This document shows positions 18,202 through 25,969 of a DNA stretch of 64,000 nt, in pieces (the first letter of the stretch is position 1; each line of letters begins with the position of its first letter). The stretch is from contig OY969782.1 of assembly GCA_963703045.1 (NCBI GenBank), positions 1,612,001 to 1,676,000 on the forward strand, given 5' to 3'. The DNA is from Miltoncostaea sp963703045. Its GTDB lineage: Bacteria > Actinomycetota > Thermoleophilia > Miltoncostaeales > Miltoncostaeaceae. The notes under the pieces were generated by a model, which saw only the letters and a program-made list of their open reading frames with translations, did no database searches and was not told the origin of the DNA. The position numbers and the translations under genes are program-made.

Positions 18202-18854
18202 CCGCGCTCGTCGCCCTGCTCGCGCTGACGGCGCTGGCCGCGGGCGCGACGGGCACGTGGTCGCCGTGCGGCCTCTCGATGGTCGACAGCCTCGCCGAGG
18301 CGGAGGGCGGTCGGGGAATCGCCTCGCGCGTGGCCTTCGGCGCGGGCGCCCTGGCGGGCGGCGTCGTCACGTTCGGTGGTCTCGCGGTGCTGGGCGCCGG
18401 GCTGAGCGGCTCGGGCGCGGCGGTGGTCGCGGCCGCGGCAGTGGCCGCCCTGGCCTCGGCGATGGAGGCCCTCGGCGTCGGCGTGGTGCCGCGCATCCGC
18501 CGTCAGGTGCCCGAGCGCTGGCGCCGCACGATGGCGTTGCCGGCCGCGGCGGCCCTCTACGGCGGGTTGCTCGGCCTCGGCTTCACGACCTTCGTCATGA
18601 CCTGGGCGGTGTGGGCGATCGCCGCCGTCTGCCTGCTGCTCGGCTCGCCCGCGCTCGGCGTGGCCGCGGGCCTGGCCTTCGGGGCGGGACGGGCGCTGCC
18701 GGTGATCGCGATGTCGGCGTCGCGGTCCCACGCCGGTGGCGACCTGCTGGCGCGGATGACCGACGGGCCACGCGCGCTCGGGCGGGCTCGGCACGCCGAC
18801 GCGACGCTCCTGGCGGGGCTCGCGCTGGCGCTCGTCGCCGCCGCGATCGCCTGA
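18198..18854 (+). CDS. CcdA-like polytopic membrane protein
   Basis: 218 residues with about six hydrophobic segments. The N terminus GTWSPCGLSMVDSL recalls the first helix of CcdA/DsbD-type thiol carriers, and a second Cys occurs in a later helix (AIAAVCLLLG). Its coupling to a rhodanese suggests sulfur or thiol redox transport; this is inference. No ATG, GTG or TTG lies near the start; CTG at 18198 overlaps the rhodanese stop (CTGA). ATG 18060 inside the rhodanese gene is the only alternative and would add a non-hydrophobic, Arg-rich 46 residues. Confidence 0.65.
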   Translation: MTALVALLALTALAAGATGTWSPCGLSMVDSLAEAEGGRGIASRVAFGAGALAGGVVTFGGLAVLGAGLSGSGAAVVAAAAVAALASAMEALGVGVVPRIRRQVPERWRRTMALPAAAALYGGLLGLGFTTFVMTWAVWAIAAVCLLLGSPALGVAAGLAFGAGRALPVIAMSASRSHAGGDLLARMTDGPRALGRARHADATLLAGLALALVAAAIA

Positions 18855-18879
18855 CGGCGCACGGAGGCCCGCGGGGCAC

Positions 18880-18937
18880 GACACCGGGGGACGCGCGGAC
18901 CGTCGCCGCGGCAGGGCCCCGGCGACGGCCCGGTGTC
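18880..18937. terminator. Nested two-stem hairpin between convergent genes
   Basis: An outer 9-bp stem (GACACCGGG 18880-18888 with CCCGGTGTC 18929-18937) encloses an inner 9-bp stem (CCGTCGCCG 18900-18908 with CGGCGACGG 18920-18928). It fills the gap between two convergent genes and can act on both strands. Confidence 0.6.
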
Positions 18938-18939
18938 TC

Positions 18940-19395
18940 CTAGAAGTCCATCGGCTGGATGCGGTCGCCGTTGATCGCCTCGATGAGGCGCTCGATGTCG
19001 GCCTCCATGTTCGAGCGGGCGAAGGTGCGCAGGCTCACGAGCAGATCCTCGGTGCCGTCGTTGAGGGCGTCGTCGAACAGCTCGACGTCGTCCTGGTCGA
19101 ACTCGCCGACGTGCCGCCACTCGCAGTTGGGGCAGCGACGCTCGATGCGCCACGCGTCGCCGGAGCGCTCCTCCCAGCTGACCGGGTAGACCAGGTCGGA
19201 CGCGCACGAGGGGCACAGGTGCAGCTCGGTGCCCACCTCGTCGTCGAGCAGGACGTCGAGAGGGGCATCGTCGTCGTGCAGGTCGACGATGCCGCCGACC
19301 GGCTCGGCGCCGGACTCGGCGGGCTCCGAGAAGTAGACGATCTCGATGACCTTCCCCCCGGGGAGGGCGATCTTCTTCGTGCGGTAGCCCTTCAT
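18940..19395 (-). CDS. Zinc-ribbon protein of unknown function
   Basis: 151 residues. A treble-clef or zinc ribbon is suggested by two CxxC pairs, CPSC and CPNC (about residues 64-67 and 90-93), flanked by a Lys-rich start (MKGYRTKKI) and a very acidic C-terminal half (DQDDVELFDDALNDG). I do not recognise the family; the highly acidic tail might contact nucleic-acid-binding proteins, which is speculation. The 131-bp region upstream, before lipA, contains no other gene. Confidence 0.75.
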   Translation of the reverse strand: MKGYRTKKIALPGGKVIEIVYFSEPAESGAEPVGGIVDLHDDDAPLDVLLDDEVGTELHLCPSCASDLVYPVSWEERSGDAWRIERRCPNCEWRHVGEFDQDDVELFDDALNDGTEDLLVSLRTFARSNMEADIERLIEAINGDRIQPMDF

Positions 19396-19526
19396 GGCTG
19401 TATCCGTCTTTCGGCGTCGCAACCGGAGGCCGTCCCTGGCCGCCGCTGCTCGGGTTGCAGTTGCGGCTGATATCGGCCCGGCCAGGTCGAACTTGAGACG
19501 CCGGCAGGCGCTCGGCGCGACCCGCC

Positions 19527-20576
19527 TCAGACGGGGCTCAGAGCGGCCTCGGCGACGCGGTCGGCCTCGTACGACGACCGCACCAGCGGACCGGCCTCGA
19601 CGTGCGCCAGACCGGCCTCGCGGCCCACCTCCGCGATCGCCGGGTACTCGGCGGGCGCGTAGTAGCGCTCGACGGGCAGGTGCGTCGGGGAGGGGCGCAG
19701 GTACTGGCCCACGGTGACGGGGCCGCATCCGACGCCGGCCAGGTCCGCCAGCACCGCGCCGATCTCGTCGAGGGTCTCGCCGAGCCCGACCATGATCCCG
19801 CTCTTGGTGACCATGCCGGCCGCGGCCGAGCGCGCGAGCAGCTCGAGCGTGCGCTCGTAGCGCGCCCCCGGGCGCACGCGCCCGTAGAGGCGCGGGACGG
19901 TCTCGGTGTTGTGGTTGAGCACGTCCGGCGCCGCGTCGATGATGGTCTCGAGGGCATCCCAGTCGCCGCGGAGGTCGGGGATCAGCACCTCGACCTTGCA
20001 CTCGGGCAGCCGGTCGCGGAGCGCCGCGATGGTGGCGGCGAAGTGCGCGGCGCCGCCGTCGGGCTGGTCGTCGCGCGCCACGGCGGTCACGACGACGAAC
20101 CGCAGGCCCATCTGGGCCGCCGCCTCGGCGACGCGCGCGGGCTCGCCCGGGTCGGGCGGGGCGATCGGGCGTGCGGTCGCCACGTTGCAGAACCGGCACC
20201 CGCGGGTGCAGTTGGCGCCGGCGATCATGAAGGTGGCCGTCCCGCGCGACCAGCACTGGCCGATGTTGGGGCAGGCCGCCTCCTCGCACACCGTCACGAG
20301 CTCCGACGAGCGCATGAGGGCCTTCGTGCTGACGAACCCCCCCGAGAGGGGGTTCTTGGCGATCACCCAGCGGGGCAGGCGCCGGCGGTCGCAGAGCTGC
20401 GCCAGCTCGGACGGCGCGACGTCCACGAGCGCGAGCCGGTCGGCCGGACCGTCGCCGATGAGCTCGCCGCCGAGGATGACGTCGGGCACGTGCCCCCGCG
20501 CGCGGGCGGCGGCGACCTCGTCGCGACCGGGGCCGCCGGGCGTCTCGTCCACCCGGAAGCCTCGTGCGCTCGCCAT
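19527..20576 (-). CDS. lipA: Lipoyl synthase
   Basis: 349 residues, radical SAM enzyme that inserts two sulfurs into octanoyl groups on lipoyl domains. Both cluster sites are visible: the auxiliary cluster CEEAACPNIGQCW and the SAM cluster CTRGCRFCNV; the GLGET and RSSYEAD motifs near the end complete the family. ATG 20576 lies 6 bases downstream of a TACCCT -10 box on the minus strand. The 45-residue N-terminal stretch before the conserved core is somewhat longer than usual. No lipB is adjacent. Confidence 0.95.
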   Translation of the reverse strand: MASARGFRVDETPGGPGRDEVAAARARGHVPDVILGGELIGDGPADRLALVDVAPSELAQLCDRRRLPRWVIAKNPLSGGFVSTKALMRSSELVTVCEEAACPNIGQCWSRGTATFMIAGANCTRGCRFCNVATARPIAPPDPGEPARVAEAAAQMGLRFVVVTAVARDDQPDGGAAHFAATIAALRDRLPECKVEVLIPDLRGDWDALETIIDAAPDVLNHNTETVPRLYGRVRPGARYERTLELLARSAAAGMVTKSGIMVGLGETLDEIGAVLADLAGVGCGPVTVGQYLRPSPTHLPVERYYAPAEYPAIAEVGREAGLAHVEAGPLVRSSYEADRVAEAALSPV

Positions 20577-20582
20577 GCCCCG

Positions 20583-20588
20583 AGGGTA
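20583..20588 (-). promoter_or_regulatory. -10 element (TACCCT) of leaderless lipA
   Basis: TACCCT on the minus strand, 6 bases before ATG 20576. It faces the dcd promoter within a 53-bp divergent gap. Confidence 0.5.
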
Positions 20589-20616
20589 GCGGACCGTGGT
20601 GCGGGCGGCCGACCGG

Positions 20617-20622
20617 TACGCT
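20617..20622 (+). promoter_or_regulatory. -10 element (TACGCT) of leaderless dcd
   Basis: TACGCT, 7 bases upstream of ATG 20630. Confidence 0.5.
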
Positions 20623-20629
20623 CCCCGCG

Positions 20630-21190
20630 ATGGTCCTCTCAGATCGCACAATCCGCGAGGAGCTGGCCGCCGGGCGGCTGGTGATCGACCCGTTCGACGA
20701 GGCGCTGCTGCAGCCGTCGTCGGTTGACCTGCGGGTGTCCGGCGAGTTCCGCGTCTTCCACAACAACCGGCGCACCTTCATCGACGTGCGCCAGCCGAGC
20801 GACGATCTCACCGAGATCGTCACCGTGGGCGGGGACGATCCCTTCATCCTGCACCCGGGCGAGTTCGTGCTCGGCTCGACCCGCGAGCGGGTCGCGCTGC
20901 CGGACGACCTGGTCGCGCGCCTGGAGGGCAAGTCGAGCCTGGGCCGCCTGGGGCTGCTCATCCACTCGACCGCCGGCTACATCGATCCCGGGTTCGACGG
21001 CACCATCACACTCGAGCTGTCGAACGTCGCCCGGCTGCCGATCTCGATCTACGCCGACATGGCGATCGGGCAGATCTCGTTCCTCCAGATGACGACCCCC
21101 GTCGATGCGCCCTACCGGGGCAAGTACCAGGGTCAGCGCGGGCCGACCGCCAGCGCGTTCCACCGGGAGTTCGACGGCCGCGACGGCTAG
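20630..21190 (+). CDS. dcd: dCTP deaminase
   Basis: 186 residues of the dUTPase/dCTP deaminase fold: PSSVDLRVSGEFRVF, LEGKSSLGRLGL, and the GYIDPGFDGTITLELSN motif. It converts dCTP to dUTP, in some actinobacteria directly to dUMP; which applies cannot be decided here. ATG start immediately after a TACGCT -10 box. The stop overlaps by 4 bp the convergent small membrane protein gene. Confidence 0.94.
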   Translation: MVLSDRTIREELAAGRLVIDPFDEALLQPSSVDLRVSGEFRVFHNNRRTFIDVRQPSDDLTEIVTVGGDDPFILHPGEFVLGSTRERVALPDDLVARLEGKSSLGRLGLLIHSTAGYIDPGFDGTITLELSNVARLPISIYADMAIGQISFLQMTTPVDAPYRGKYQGQRGPTASAFHREFDGRDG

Positions 21191-21606
21191 CGGCCGTCCC
21201 GGCCCGCGGGGCTGAGCCAGGCGTTCGCGAGCAGGCCGCCCGCGAGGGCCGAGGCCAGCGCGGTGATGGCGACGGTCGCCCACTCGCCCCCCGTCCCCGG
21301 GACCAGGGGCGGCGAGCCGGGGCCGCCGAGGGCGTCGATCACGAAGGTGACCGCGATGAAGCAGGCGTGCACCGCGTAGGCGGCCACCCCGGCGACCAGG
21401 GCGTGGCGGGGACGGCGCGAGATGGCCCTCACCCCGGCGAGGAAGCCCGCCAGCCCGAACGACAGGACCACCGCGGCGAGACGCACCGGCATGTCGCGGC
21501 CGCCACCCGCCATGAGCCCGACCGACGCCACGAGCGCCCCCCACGCGACCGGTATCGGATCGATCCGCGCGGGCGGCCGGGGGGCGAGGGGCACCACCCG
21601 AGCCAT
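21187..21606 (-). CDS. Small four-helix membrane protein, unknown function
   Basis: 139 residues with four hydrophobic segments and short charged loops (SRRPRHA between helices 2 and 3). No family recognised. The ATG at 21606 follows GGAGGG on the minus strand. It is convergent with dcd, sharing 4 bp. Confidence 0.68.
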   Translation of the reverse strand: MARVVPLAPRPPARIDPIPVAWGALVASVGLMAGGGRDMPVRLAAVVLSFGLAGFLAGVRAISRRPRHALVAGVAAYAVHACFIAVTFVIDALGGPGSPPLVPGTGGEWATVAITALASALAGGLLANAWLSPAGRDGR

Positions 21607-21662
21607 GCTACCCTCCGAGCTGGATCCGGCCCCGGCAGCGACCCCCATCAAGGACGGCCGAC

Positions 21663-21863
21663 GTGGATTTCTCCCCCATCCAGTTGCTCATCGTGCTGGC
21701 GATCATCCTCCTGGTCTTCGGCGCGAAGAAGCTGCCGGACCTCGGGCGCAACCTCGGCTCGGGCGCGCGCGAGTTCAAGCAGGGGATCACCGGCGAGTCG
21801 GACACGTCCGAGGGCGAGTCGATCTCCGGTCAGCCCACGCGGGAGGACGAGAAGGTCGGCTGA
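21663..21863 (+). CDS. tatA: Sec-independent translocase subunit TatA
   Basis: 66 residues: a short N-terminal membrane helix (about 6-20), the FGAKKLPDLGRNLG hinge and amphipathic helix, then an acidic disordered tail. TatA oligomers help pass folded proteins through the membrane. GTG start with AAGGACGG upstream. No tatB or tatC is adjacent; the amidohydrolase gene follows directly. Confidence 0.92.
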   Translation: MDFSPIQLLIVLAIILLVFGAKKLPDLGRNLGSGAREFKQGITGESDTSEGESISGQPTREDEKVG

Positions 21864-21897
21864 GCCCGGGCGGGACCGCGTCTGGCGCGCCCTCTGG

Positions 21898-23193
21898 GTG
21901 CTGCCGGTCGCGGCGGAGCCCCTGCGCGACGGCGCGCTCGCCGTCCGCGACGGCCGCATCGCGATGATCGGCCCGGCGGCCGAGGTCGTCGCCGCCTCGC
22001 CCGATCTCGAGGTCATCGACCTCGGCGACGACCTGCTGGCCCCCGGTCTGGTCGACGCGCACTGCCACCTCGAGTGGAGCCTGCTCGACGGCCTGCTGCC
22101 CCCGGACGACTTCGCCCGGTGGCTCGGGACGCTGCTGCCGATGAGGGCGCGCATGGTCCCGGCCGATCACGCGGCCGCGGCGGCGCTCGGCGCGCTGCAG
22201 GCGCTGCGGGCCGGCACCACCACGCTCGCCGACTCCGGCCCGGTCGGGGCGGGCGCCCGCGCCCTGGCGGCGACCGGGCAGCGCGGGATCGTGCACCTCG
22301 AGGCGTTCGGGCGCGACCGCGGACGCGCGGCCACCGAGGCCGCCGCCGCCCTGTCGGCCCGCCTGGCCGAGCTCGACGACGCCGGCGGCGAGCGCGTGTC
22401 GATCGGCGTGTCGCCGCACGCCCCGTACACCGTCGGCCCCGCTCTCTGGCGGGCGCTCGCGGCGCGTGCCGACCTCGCGGCCAGGCCCTGGGCCACCCAC
22501 GTCGCCGAGTCGCCGCACGAACTCGCGGCCATCCGCGACGCGGGCGGGGACCTCGGCGGGTTCTTCGCGGCCGCCGGCCTGGCGCCCGGCCGCTGGGACG
22601 GCGCCGACGGCGACGGGGTGGTCGCGCGCCTCGATGCGGCCGGGGTCCTGTGGCCCGGTTTGGTCGCGGCGCACTGCGTCGAGGTCGATGACGACGATGC
22701 CGAGACGCTCGCGGCGCGCGGAGTCGCGGTGGCGCACTGCCCTCGCTCCAACGCCCACCTGCGCTGCGGGCGGGCCCCGCTCGAGCGGCTGCGCGCGGCG
22801 GGCGCCACCGTGGCCCTCGGCACCGACAGCCCGGCCAGCGGGGGCGACTACGACCTGCGGGCCGAGGCGCGGGCCTGTCGCGTGGCGCACGCCGGCGTGC
22901 ACGAGGTGGCCGACGACGAGTTGCTGCGCATGATCACCGTCGATGCGGCGGCAGCGCTCGGACTCGCCGGTGAGCTCGGGAGCCTGGCTCCGGGGCTCCG
23001 CGCCGACCTGCTGGTGCTCGCGCCCGCGGGCCCGGTCGGCGACGATCCGGTCGGCGCGGCCCTCGACCCCGCGACCACCGTCCGCATGGCGGCGGTCGGC
23101 GGAGAGGTGCTGGTGCGCGACGGCCACGCGACGCGCGTCGATCACGACGAGATCCTCGCCCGGGCCCGCGATGCGCGCGCGCGGCTCTGCTAG
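21898..23193 (+). CDS. Amidohydrolase, candidate aminodeoxyfutalosine deaminase (MqnX-like)
   Basis: About 431 residues of the ATZ/TRZ-type metallo-dependent hydrolases: metal ligands in DAHCHLEWS, further motifs HAPYT, THVAESPHE, AHCVEVDD and the catalytic GTDSPASG. Members deaminate guanine, adenosine derivatives or 6-amino-6-deoxyfutalosine. The mqnA/mqnC genes 5 kb upstream make the last an attractive but unproven choice. The start is unclear: similarity seems to begin about seven residues before GTG 21898 (VWRALW), yet no start codon exists there. Confidence 0.8.
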   Translation: MLPVAAEPLRDGALAVRDGRIAMIGPAAEVVAASPDLEVIDLGDDLLAPGLVDAHCHLEWSLLDGLLPPDDFARWLGTLLPMRARMVPADHAAAAALGALQALRAGTTTLADSGPVGAGARALAATGQRGIVHLEAFGRDRGRAATEAAAALSARLAELDDAGGERVSIGVSPHAPYTVGPALWRALAARADLAARPWATHVAESPHELAAIRDAGGDLGGFFAAAGLAPGRWDGADGDGVVARLDAAGVLWPGLVAAHCVEVDDDDAETLAARGVAVAHCPRSNAHLRCGRAPLERLRAAGATVALGTDSPASGGDYDLRAEARACRVAHAGVHEVADDELLRMITVDAAAALGLAGELGSLAPGLRADLLVLAPAGPVGDDPVGAALDPATTVRMAAVGGEVLVRDGHATRVDHDEILARARDARARLC

Positions 23194-23196
23194 CGT
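23191..23196 (+). promoter_or_regulatory. -10 element (TAGCGT) of the TPR protein gene
   Basis: TAGCGT overlaps the stop of the amidohydrolase gene and ends 8 bases before GTG 23205, fitting the leaderless pattern seen elsewhere in the window. Confidence 0.35.
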
Positions 23197-23204
23197 CGCT
23201 CGCC

Positions 23205-23771
23205 GTGCTCCTCGACCAGAAGCGAACCAAGAGGATGGTGCAGATCGTCGCGATCATCACCTCGATCGCGTTCGCCGGCGTCATCTTCGTGGTCCTCGGC
23301 CTGATCCTCTTCGGCGGCGGCGGCAACACCGTGGCCGACGACGAGCTCAGCGACGCCCGCAGCCTCGTCGAGCAGCGCCCCGAGGATCCCGACGCCTGGG
23401 AGCGGCTCGCCTCGGCGCAGGCGGCGCCCGGCATCGACCGGGTCGACGAGGCGATCGTCTCGGCGCGCAAGGCCGTCTCGCTCGCCCCCCGCAGCTACCA
23501 GCGCCTGCAGACGCTGATCTCGCTCCAGATCCGCGCGGGCGACCAGGCGGCCGCCATCGAGACACTGCAGAGCTACACCGCGGCCAACCCGCGGCGCGAG
23601 CCCGAGGCGTACCTCCAGCTCGGGCAACTCGCCGAACAGGACGGCCGCACCCCGCTCGCCCGTCTGTCGTACCAGACCTTCCTGCGCCTCTCGCCCGACG
23701 ACACGACGGCCGAGGAGGTGCGCACCCGCCTCGACGCGCTGTCGGCCGGTGCGCCGGTGCCCACCGGGTAG
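23205..23771 (+). CDS. Membrane-anchored TPR protein
   Basis: 188 residues: a basic start, one transmembrane helix at about 11-34, then a soluble domain with three helical pairs of tetratricopeptide type (DAWERLASAQ, YQRLQTLISLQIRAGDQAAA, AYLQLGQLAEQDG). The domain should face outside. TPR proteins act as scaffolds; the partner is unknown. GTG start. Confidence 0.75.
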   Translation: MLLDQKRTKRMVQIVAIITSIAFAGVIFVVLGLILFGGGGNTVADDELSDARSLVEQRPEDPDAWERLASAQAAPGIDRVDEAIVSARKAVSLAPRSYQRLQTLISLQIRAGDQAAAIETLQSYTAANPRREPEAYLQLGQLAEQDGRTPLARLSYQTFLRLSPDDTTAEEVRTRLDALSAGAPVPTG

Positions 23772-23809
23772 CCCGGACCGGGGGCGAACGGGCGCGCGCG
23801 GGGCTTTGC

Positions 23810-23815
23810 TACTCT
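23810..23815 (+). promoter_or_regulatory. -10 element (TACTCT) of tRNA-Lys
   Basis: TACTCT ends 7 bases before the mature 5' end of the tRNA, so transcription would begin almost exactly at the tRNA. Confidence 0.5.
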
Positions 23816-23822
23816 GCGCCGC

Positions 23823-23895
23823 GGGCCGTTAGCTTAGTTGGTAGAGCAGGGGACTCTTAATCCCAAGGTCGAAGGTTCGAATCCTTCACGGCCCA
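23823..23895 (+). tRNA. tRNA-Lys (anticodon CUU)
   Basis: A 73-base cloverleaf: acceptor stem GGGCCGT pairs with ACGGCCC, the T arm GAAGG-TTCGAAT-CCTTC is perfect and the anticodon loop CTCTTAA gives CUU. The first anticodon-stem pair is a G-A mismatch; the other four pair. CCA is not encoded. A 12-bp hairpin follows. Confidence 0.96.
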
Positions 23896-23900
23896 CTTCC

Positions 23901-23929
23901 CGAGAGCCCGCTCCATGAGCGGGCTCTCG
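23901..23929 (+). terminator. Terminator hairpin after tRNA-Lys
   Basis: A perfect 12-bp stem, CGAGAGCCCGCT with AGCGGGCTCTCG, around a 5-base loop, begins 6 bases after the tRNA. It also lies just past the stop of the convergent aldolase gene and could serve both. Confidence 0.75.
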
Positions 23930-23946
23930 TCGTTCCGGGGCGCGGA

Positions 23947-25023
23947 TTACGCCAGGGTGATGTCCGGATCGAGGTAGACGTCCTGGACGGCGTTGAGCAG
24001 CGCGACGCCCTCGGCGAAGGGACGCTGGAAGGCCTTGCGGCCCGAGATCAGGCCGGCGCCGCCGGCACGCTTGTTGACCACGGCCGTGCGCACGGCCTCG
24101 GCCAGGTCGCTCTCGCCCGACGAGGCGCCGCCCGAGTTGATGAGCGGGATGCGGCCCATGTAGCAATTGGCCACCTGGTACCGGGTCATGTCGATCGGGT
24201 TGTCGCTCATCAGCTCCGAGTAGACGCTCGGGTGGGTCTTGCCGAAGGCCAGGTCGCTGAACCCGGGGGCGGCGGTCTCGGGGAGCTTCTGCTTGATGAT
24301 GTCCGCCTCGATGGTCACGCCGAGGTGGTTGGCCTGGCTCGTGAGGTCGGCGGCCACGTGGTAGTCGGGTCCGCCGTCCTTCGGGCTGAACGCCGAGTTG
24401 CGCATGTAGCACCAGAGCACCGTCGCCAGTCCCAGCTCGTGGGCGGCGGCGAACGCCTGCGAGACCTCGACGATCTGGCGCTTCGACTCGGGCGATCCGA
24501 AGTAGATCGTCGCGCCCACCGCCACCGCGCCCAGCTCGCGCGCCTGGCGCACCGAGGCGAACATGATCTGGTCGTAGGCGTTGGGGTACGACAGGAACTC
24601 GTTGTGGTTGATCTTGAGCATGAACGGGATGCGGTGGGCGTACCGGCGGGCGGCGATGCCGAGGGCGCCGAGCGTGGTGGCCACCGCGTTGCAGCCCGCC
24701 TCGATGGCGAGCTCGACGATCTTGACCGGGTCGAAGAAGTCGGGGTTGGGCGCGAAGGACGCCGCCGCCGAGTGCTCGATGCCCTGATCGACGGGGAGGA
24801 TCGACACGTAGCCGGTGCCGCCCAGGCGCCCCGTGTCGAACAGCGTCTGCAGCGAGCGCAGCACCGGAGTCGGGCGGTCGGACGTGGTCATGATGTCGTT
24901 GACCCACGTGGGCCCCGGCACCGTCAGCCGGTCGATCGGGATGGTCGTGCAGGTGTGGGTGAGGAGGCTCTCGCCCTCGTCGCCGAGCAGCTCCTCGATG
25001 GACGTGCCTGCCGTCGTCGCCAC
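23947..25023 (-). CDS. Class I fructose-bisphosphate aldolase (DhnA/FbaB type)
   Basis: 358 residues of the DhnA-type class I aldolases, with ILPVDQGIEH near residue 82, the Schiff-base region FMLKINHNEF and a phosphate-binding SGGASSGE. It cleaves fructose 1,6-bisphosphate in glycolysis or runs in reverse. GTG 25023 is chosen because AAGGAGG (25030-25036) stands 6 bases upstream; an ATG 27 bp further up would lie before this ribosome binding site. Confidence 0.92.
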   Translation of the reverse strand: MATTAGTSIEELLGDEGESLLTHTCTTIPIDRLTVPGPTWVNDIMTTSDRPTPVLRSLQTLFDTGRLGGTGYVSILPVDQGIEHSAAASFAPNPDFFDPVKIVELAIEAGCNAVATTLGALGIAARRYAHRIPFMLKINHNEFLSYPNAYDQIMFASVRQARELGAVAVGATIYFGSPESKRQIVEVSQAFAAAHELGLATVLWCYMRNSAFSPKDGGPDYHVAADLTSQANHLGVTIEADIIKQKLPETAAPGFSDLAFGKTHPSVYSELMSDNPIDMTRYQVANCYMGRIPLINSGGASSGESDLAEAVRTAVVNKRAGGAGLISGRKAFQRPFAEGVALLNAVQDVYLDPDITLA

Positions 25024-25197
25024 GAGCGGCCTCCTTCTGGTCGCATTCATCCCTCGCCGGTGCCGACAGCCTAGTCCCTCGCCCGCCCGGCCGCGCCGGC
25101 GGACCCCGCCCCGGCACGTGCCGGCACGACCTGCCTGTTGCTCCGGGCGGCCGCGACGTCGTAGGGTCTCCGTCGGAGCTTTTAGGAGGTTCTCGCA

Positions 25198-25962
25198 ATG
25201 CCGTCGGTCACATCGCCCGCCCGCCCCCGCCGATCGCGCGTCGCGCTCGTCGCACTGTCACTGCTCGTCTGCCCGGTCGCCGCCGCGACGGCGCTCGCGG
25301 GGCCGCCCGCGGGCGAGGAACCCCCGAAGGAGGCGCCCCCGAAGGAGGCACCGCCCAAGGAGGAGCCCCCGAAGGAGGAGCCGCCGAAGGAGGAGCCGCC
25401 GAAGGAGGAGCCCCCGAAGGAGGAGCCGCCGAAGGAGGAGCCGCCCGTCGTCGTGCCGCCCCCGGTCGAACCGCCCGTCGTCGTGCCCCCGCCGACGACG
25501 GAGCCCTCGGTCGCCGTGCCGACCGCCGCCGTTCCGCCCCCCGCCCCGGTCGCGCGGGTGCCCGCGCCGCGCACGTCCGCGCGCCTGCGCGTCACGAAGA
25601 CCGGCCCGACGACCGTCCGGGCGGGCGGTCTGGCCTCCTTCCGCATCCGCGTGGTCAACACGGGGACCGGCGTGGCCGGCGACGTCCGCCTGAGCGACGT
25701 GCTGCCGGCCGGGTTCTCACTCGTCACCCGGGGCTCGAGCGCCGGGGTGGTGCGCGCAGGCCGTCCGAGCTGGCGCATCGGCCGGCTCGCGCCCGGGTCC
25801 GCCCGCGTGGTGCGGGTGCTGCTGCGCGCCGACGCGGGCATCCGCGGCGGCCGCTGCAATCGGGCGATCGCGACGACCCCCGGGGTGCGCGCGGCCCGCG
25901 ACCGCCACTGCTTCCGGGTGCAGGCGCGGCCCGTCCGGTCTCAGCCCGCGGTGACCGGGTGA
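25198..25962 (+). CDS. Secreted protein with PPKEE repeats and a DUF11-type domain
   Basis: 254 residues. A basic start and hydrophobic helix (about 15-34, ending ALA) look like a signal peptide. Residues 42-81 are eight PPKE(A/E) pentapeptides, then a Pro/Val-rich stretch to about 125. Residues 125-215 resemble DUF11/CARDB-like cell-surface Ig domains (VTKTGPTTVRAGGLASF, LSDVLPAGFSLV). A role in the envelope, with the repeat as a wall-spanning spacer, is likely. ATG start with AGGAGG upstream. Confidence 0.8.
   Translation: MPSVTSPARPRRSRVALVALSLLVCPVAAATALAGPPAGEEPPKEAPPKEAPPKEEPPKEEPPKEEPPKEEPPKEEPPKEEPPVVVPPPVEPPVVVPPPTTEPSVAVPTAAVPPPAPVARVPAPRTSARLRVTKTGPTTVRAGGLASFRIRVVNTGTGVAGDVRLSDVLPAGFSLVTRGSSAGVVRAGRPSWRIGRLAPGSARVVRVLLRADAGIRGGRCNRAIATTPGVRAARDRHCFRVQARPVRSQPAVTG
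25321..25440 (+). repeat. Tandem 15-bp repeat encoding PPKE(A/E), eight units
   Basis: Eight consecutive 15-bp units with third-position changes; the first two encode PPKEA and the other six PPKEE. The late units are nearly identical at the DNA level, so copy number may vary between strains. Confidence 0.9.
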
Positions 25963-25969
25963 TCGCGCC

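Noticed and set aside
25321..25440. Short direct repeats as a CRISPR array
   Set aside because: Units are 15 bp, contiguous, in frame and coding; there are no spacers and no cas genes.
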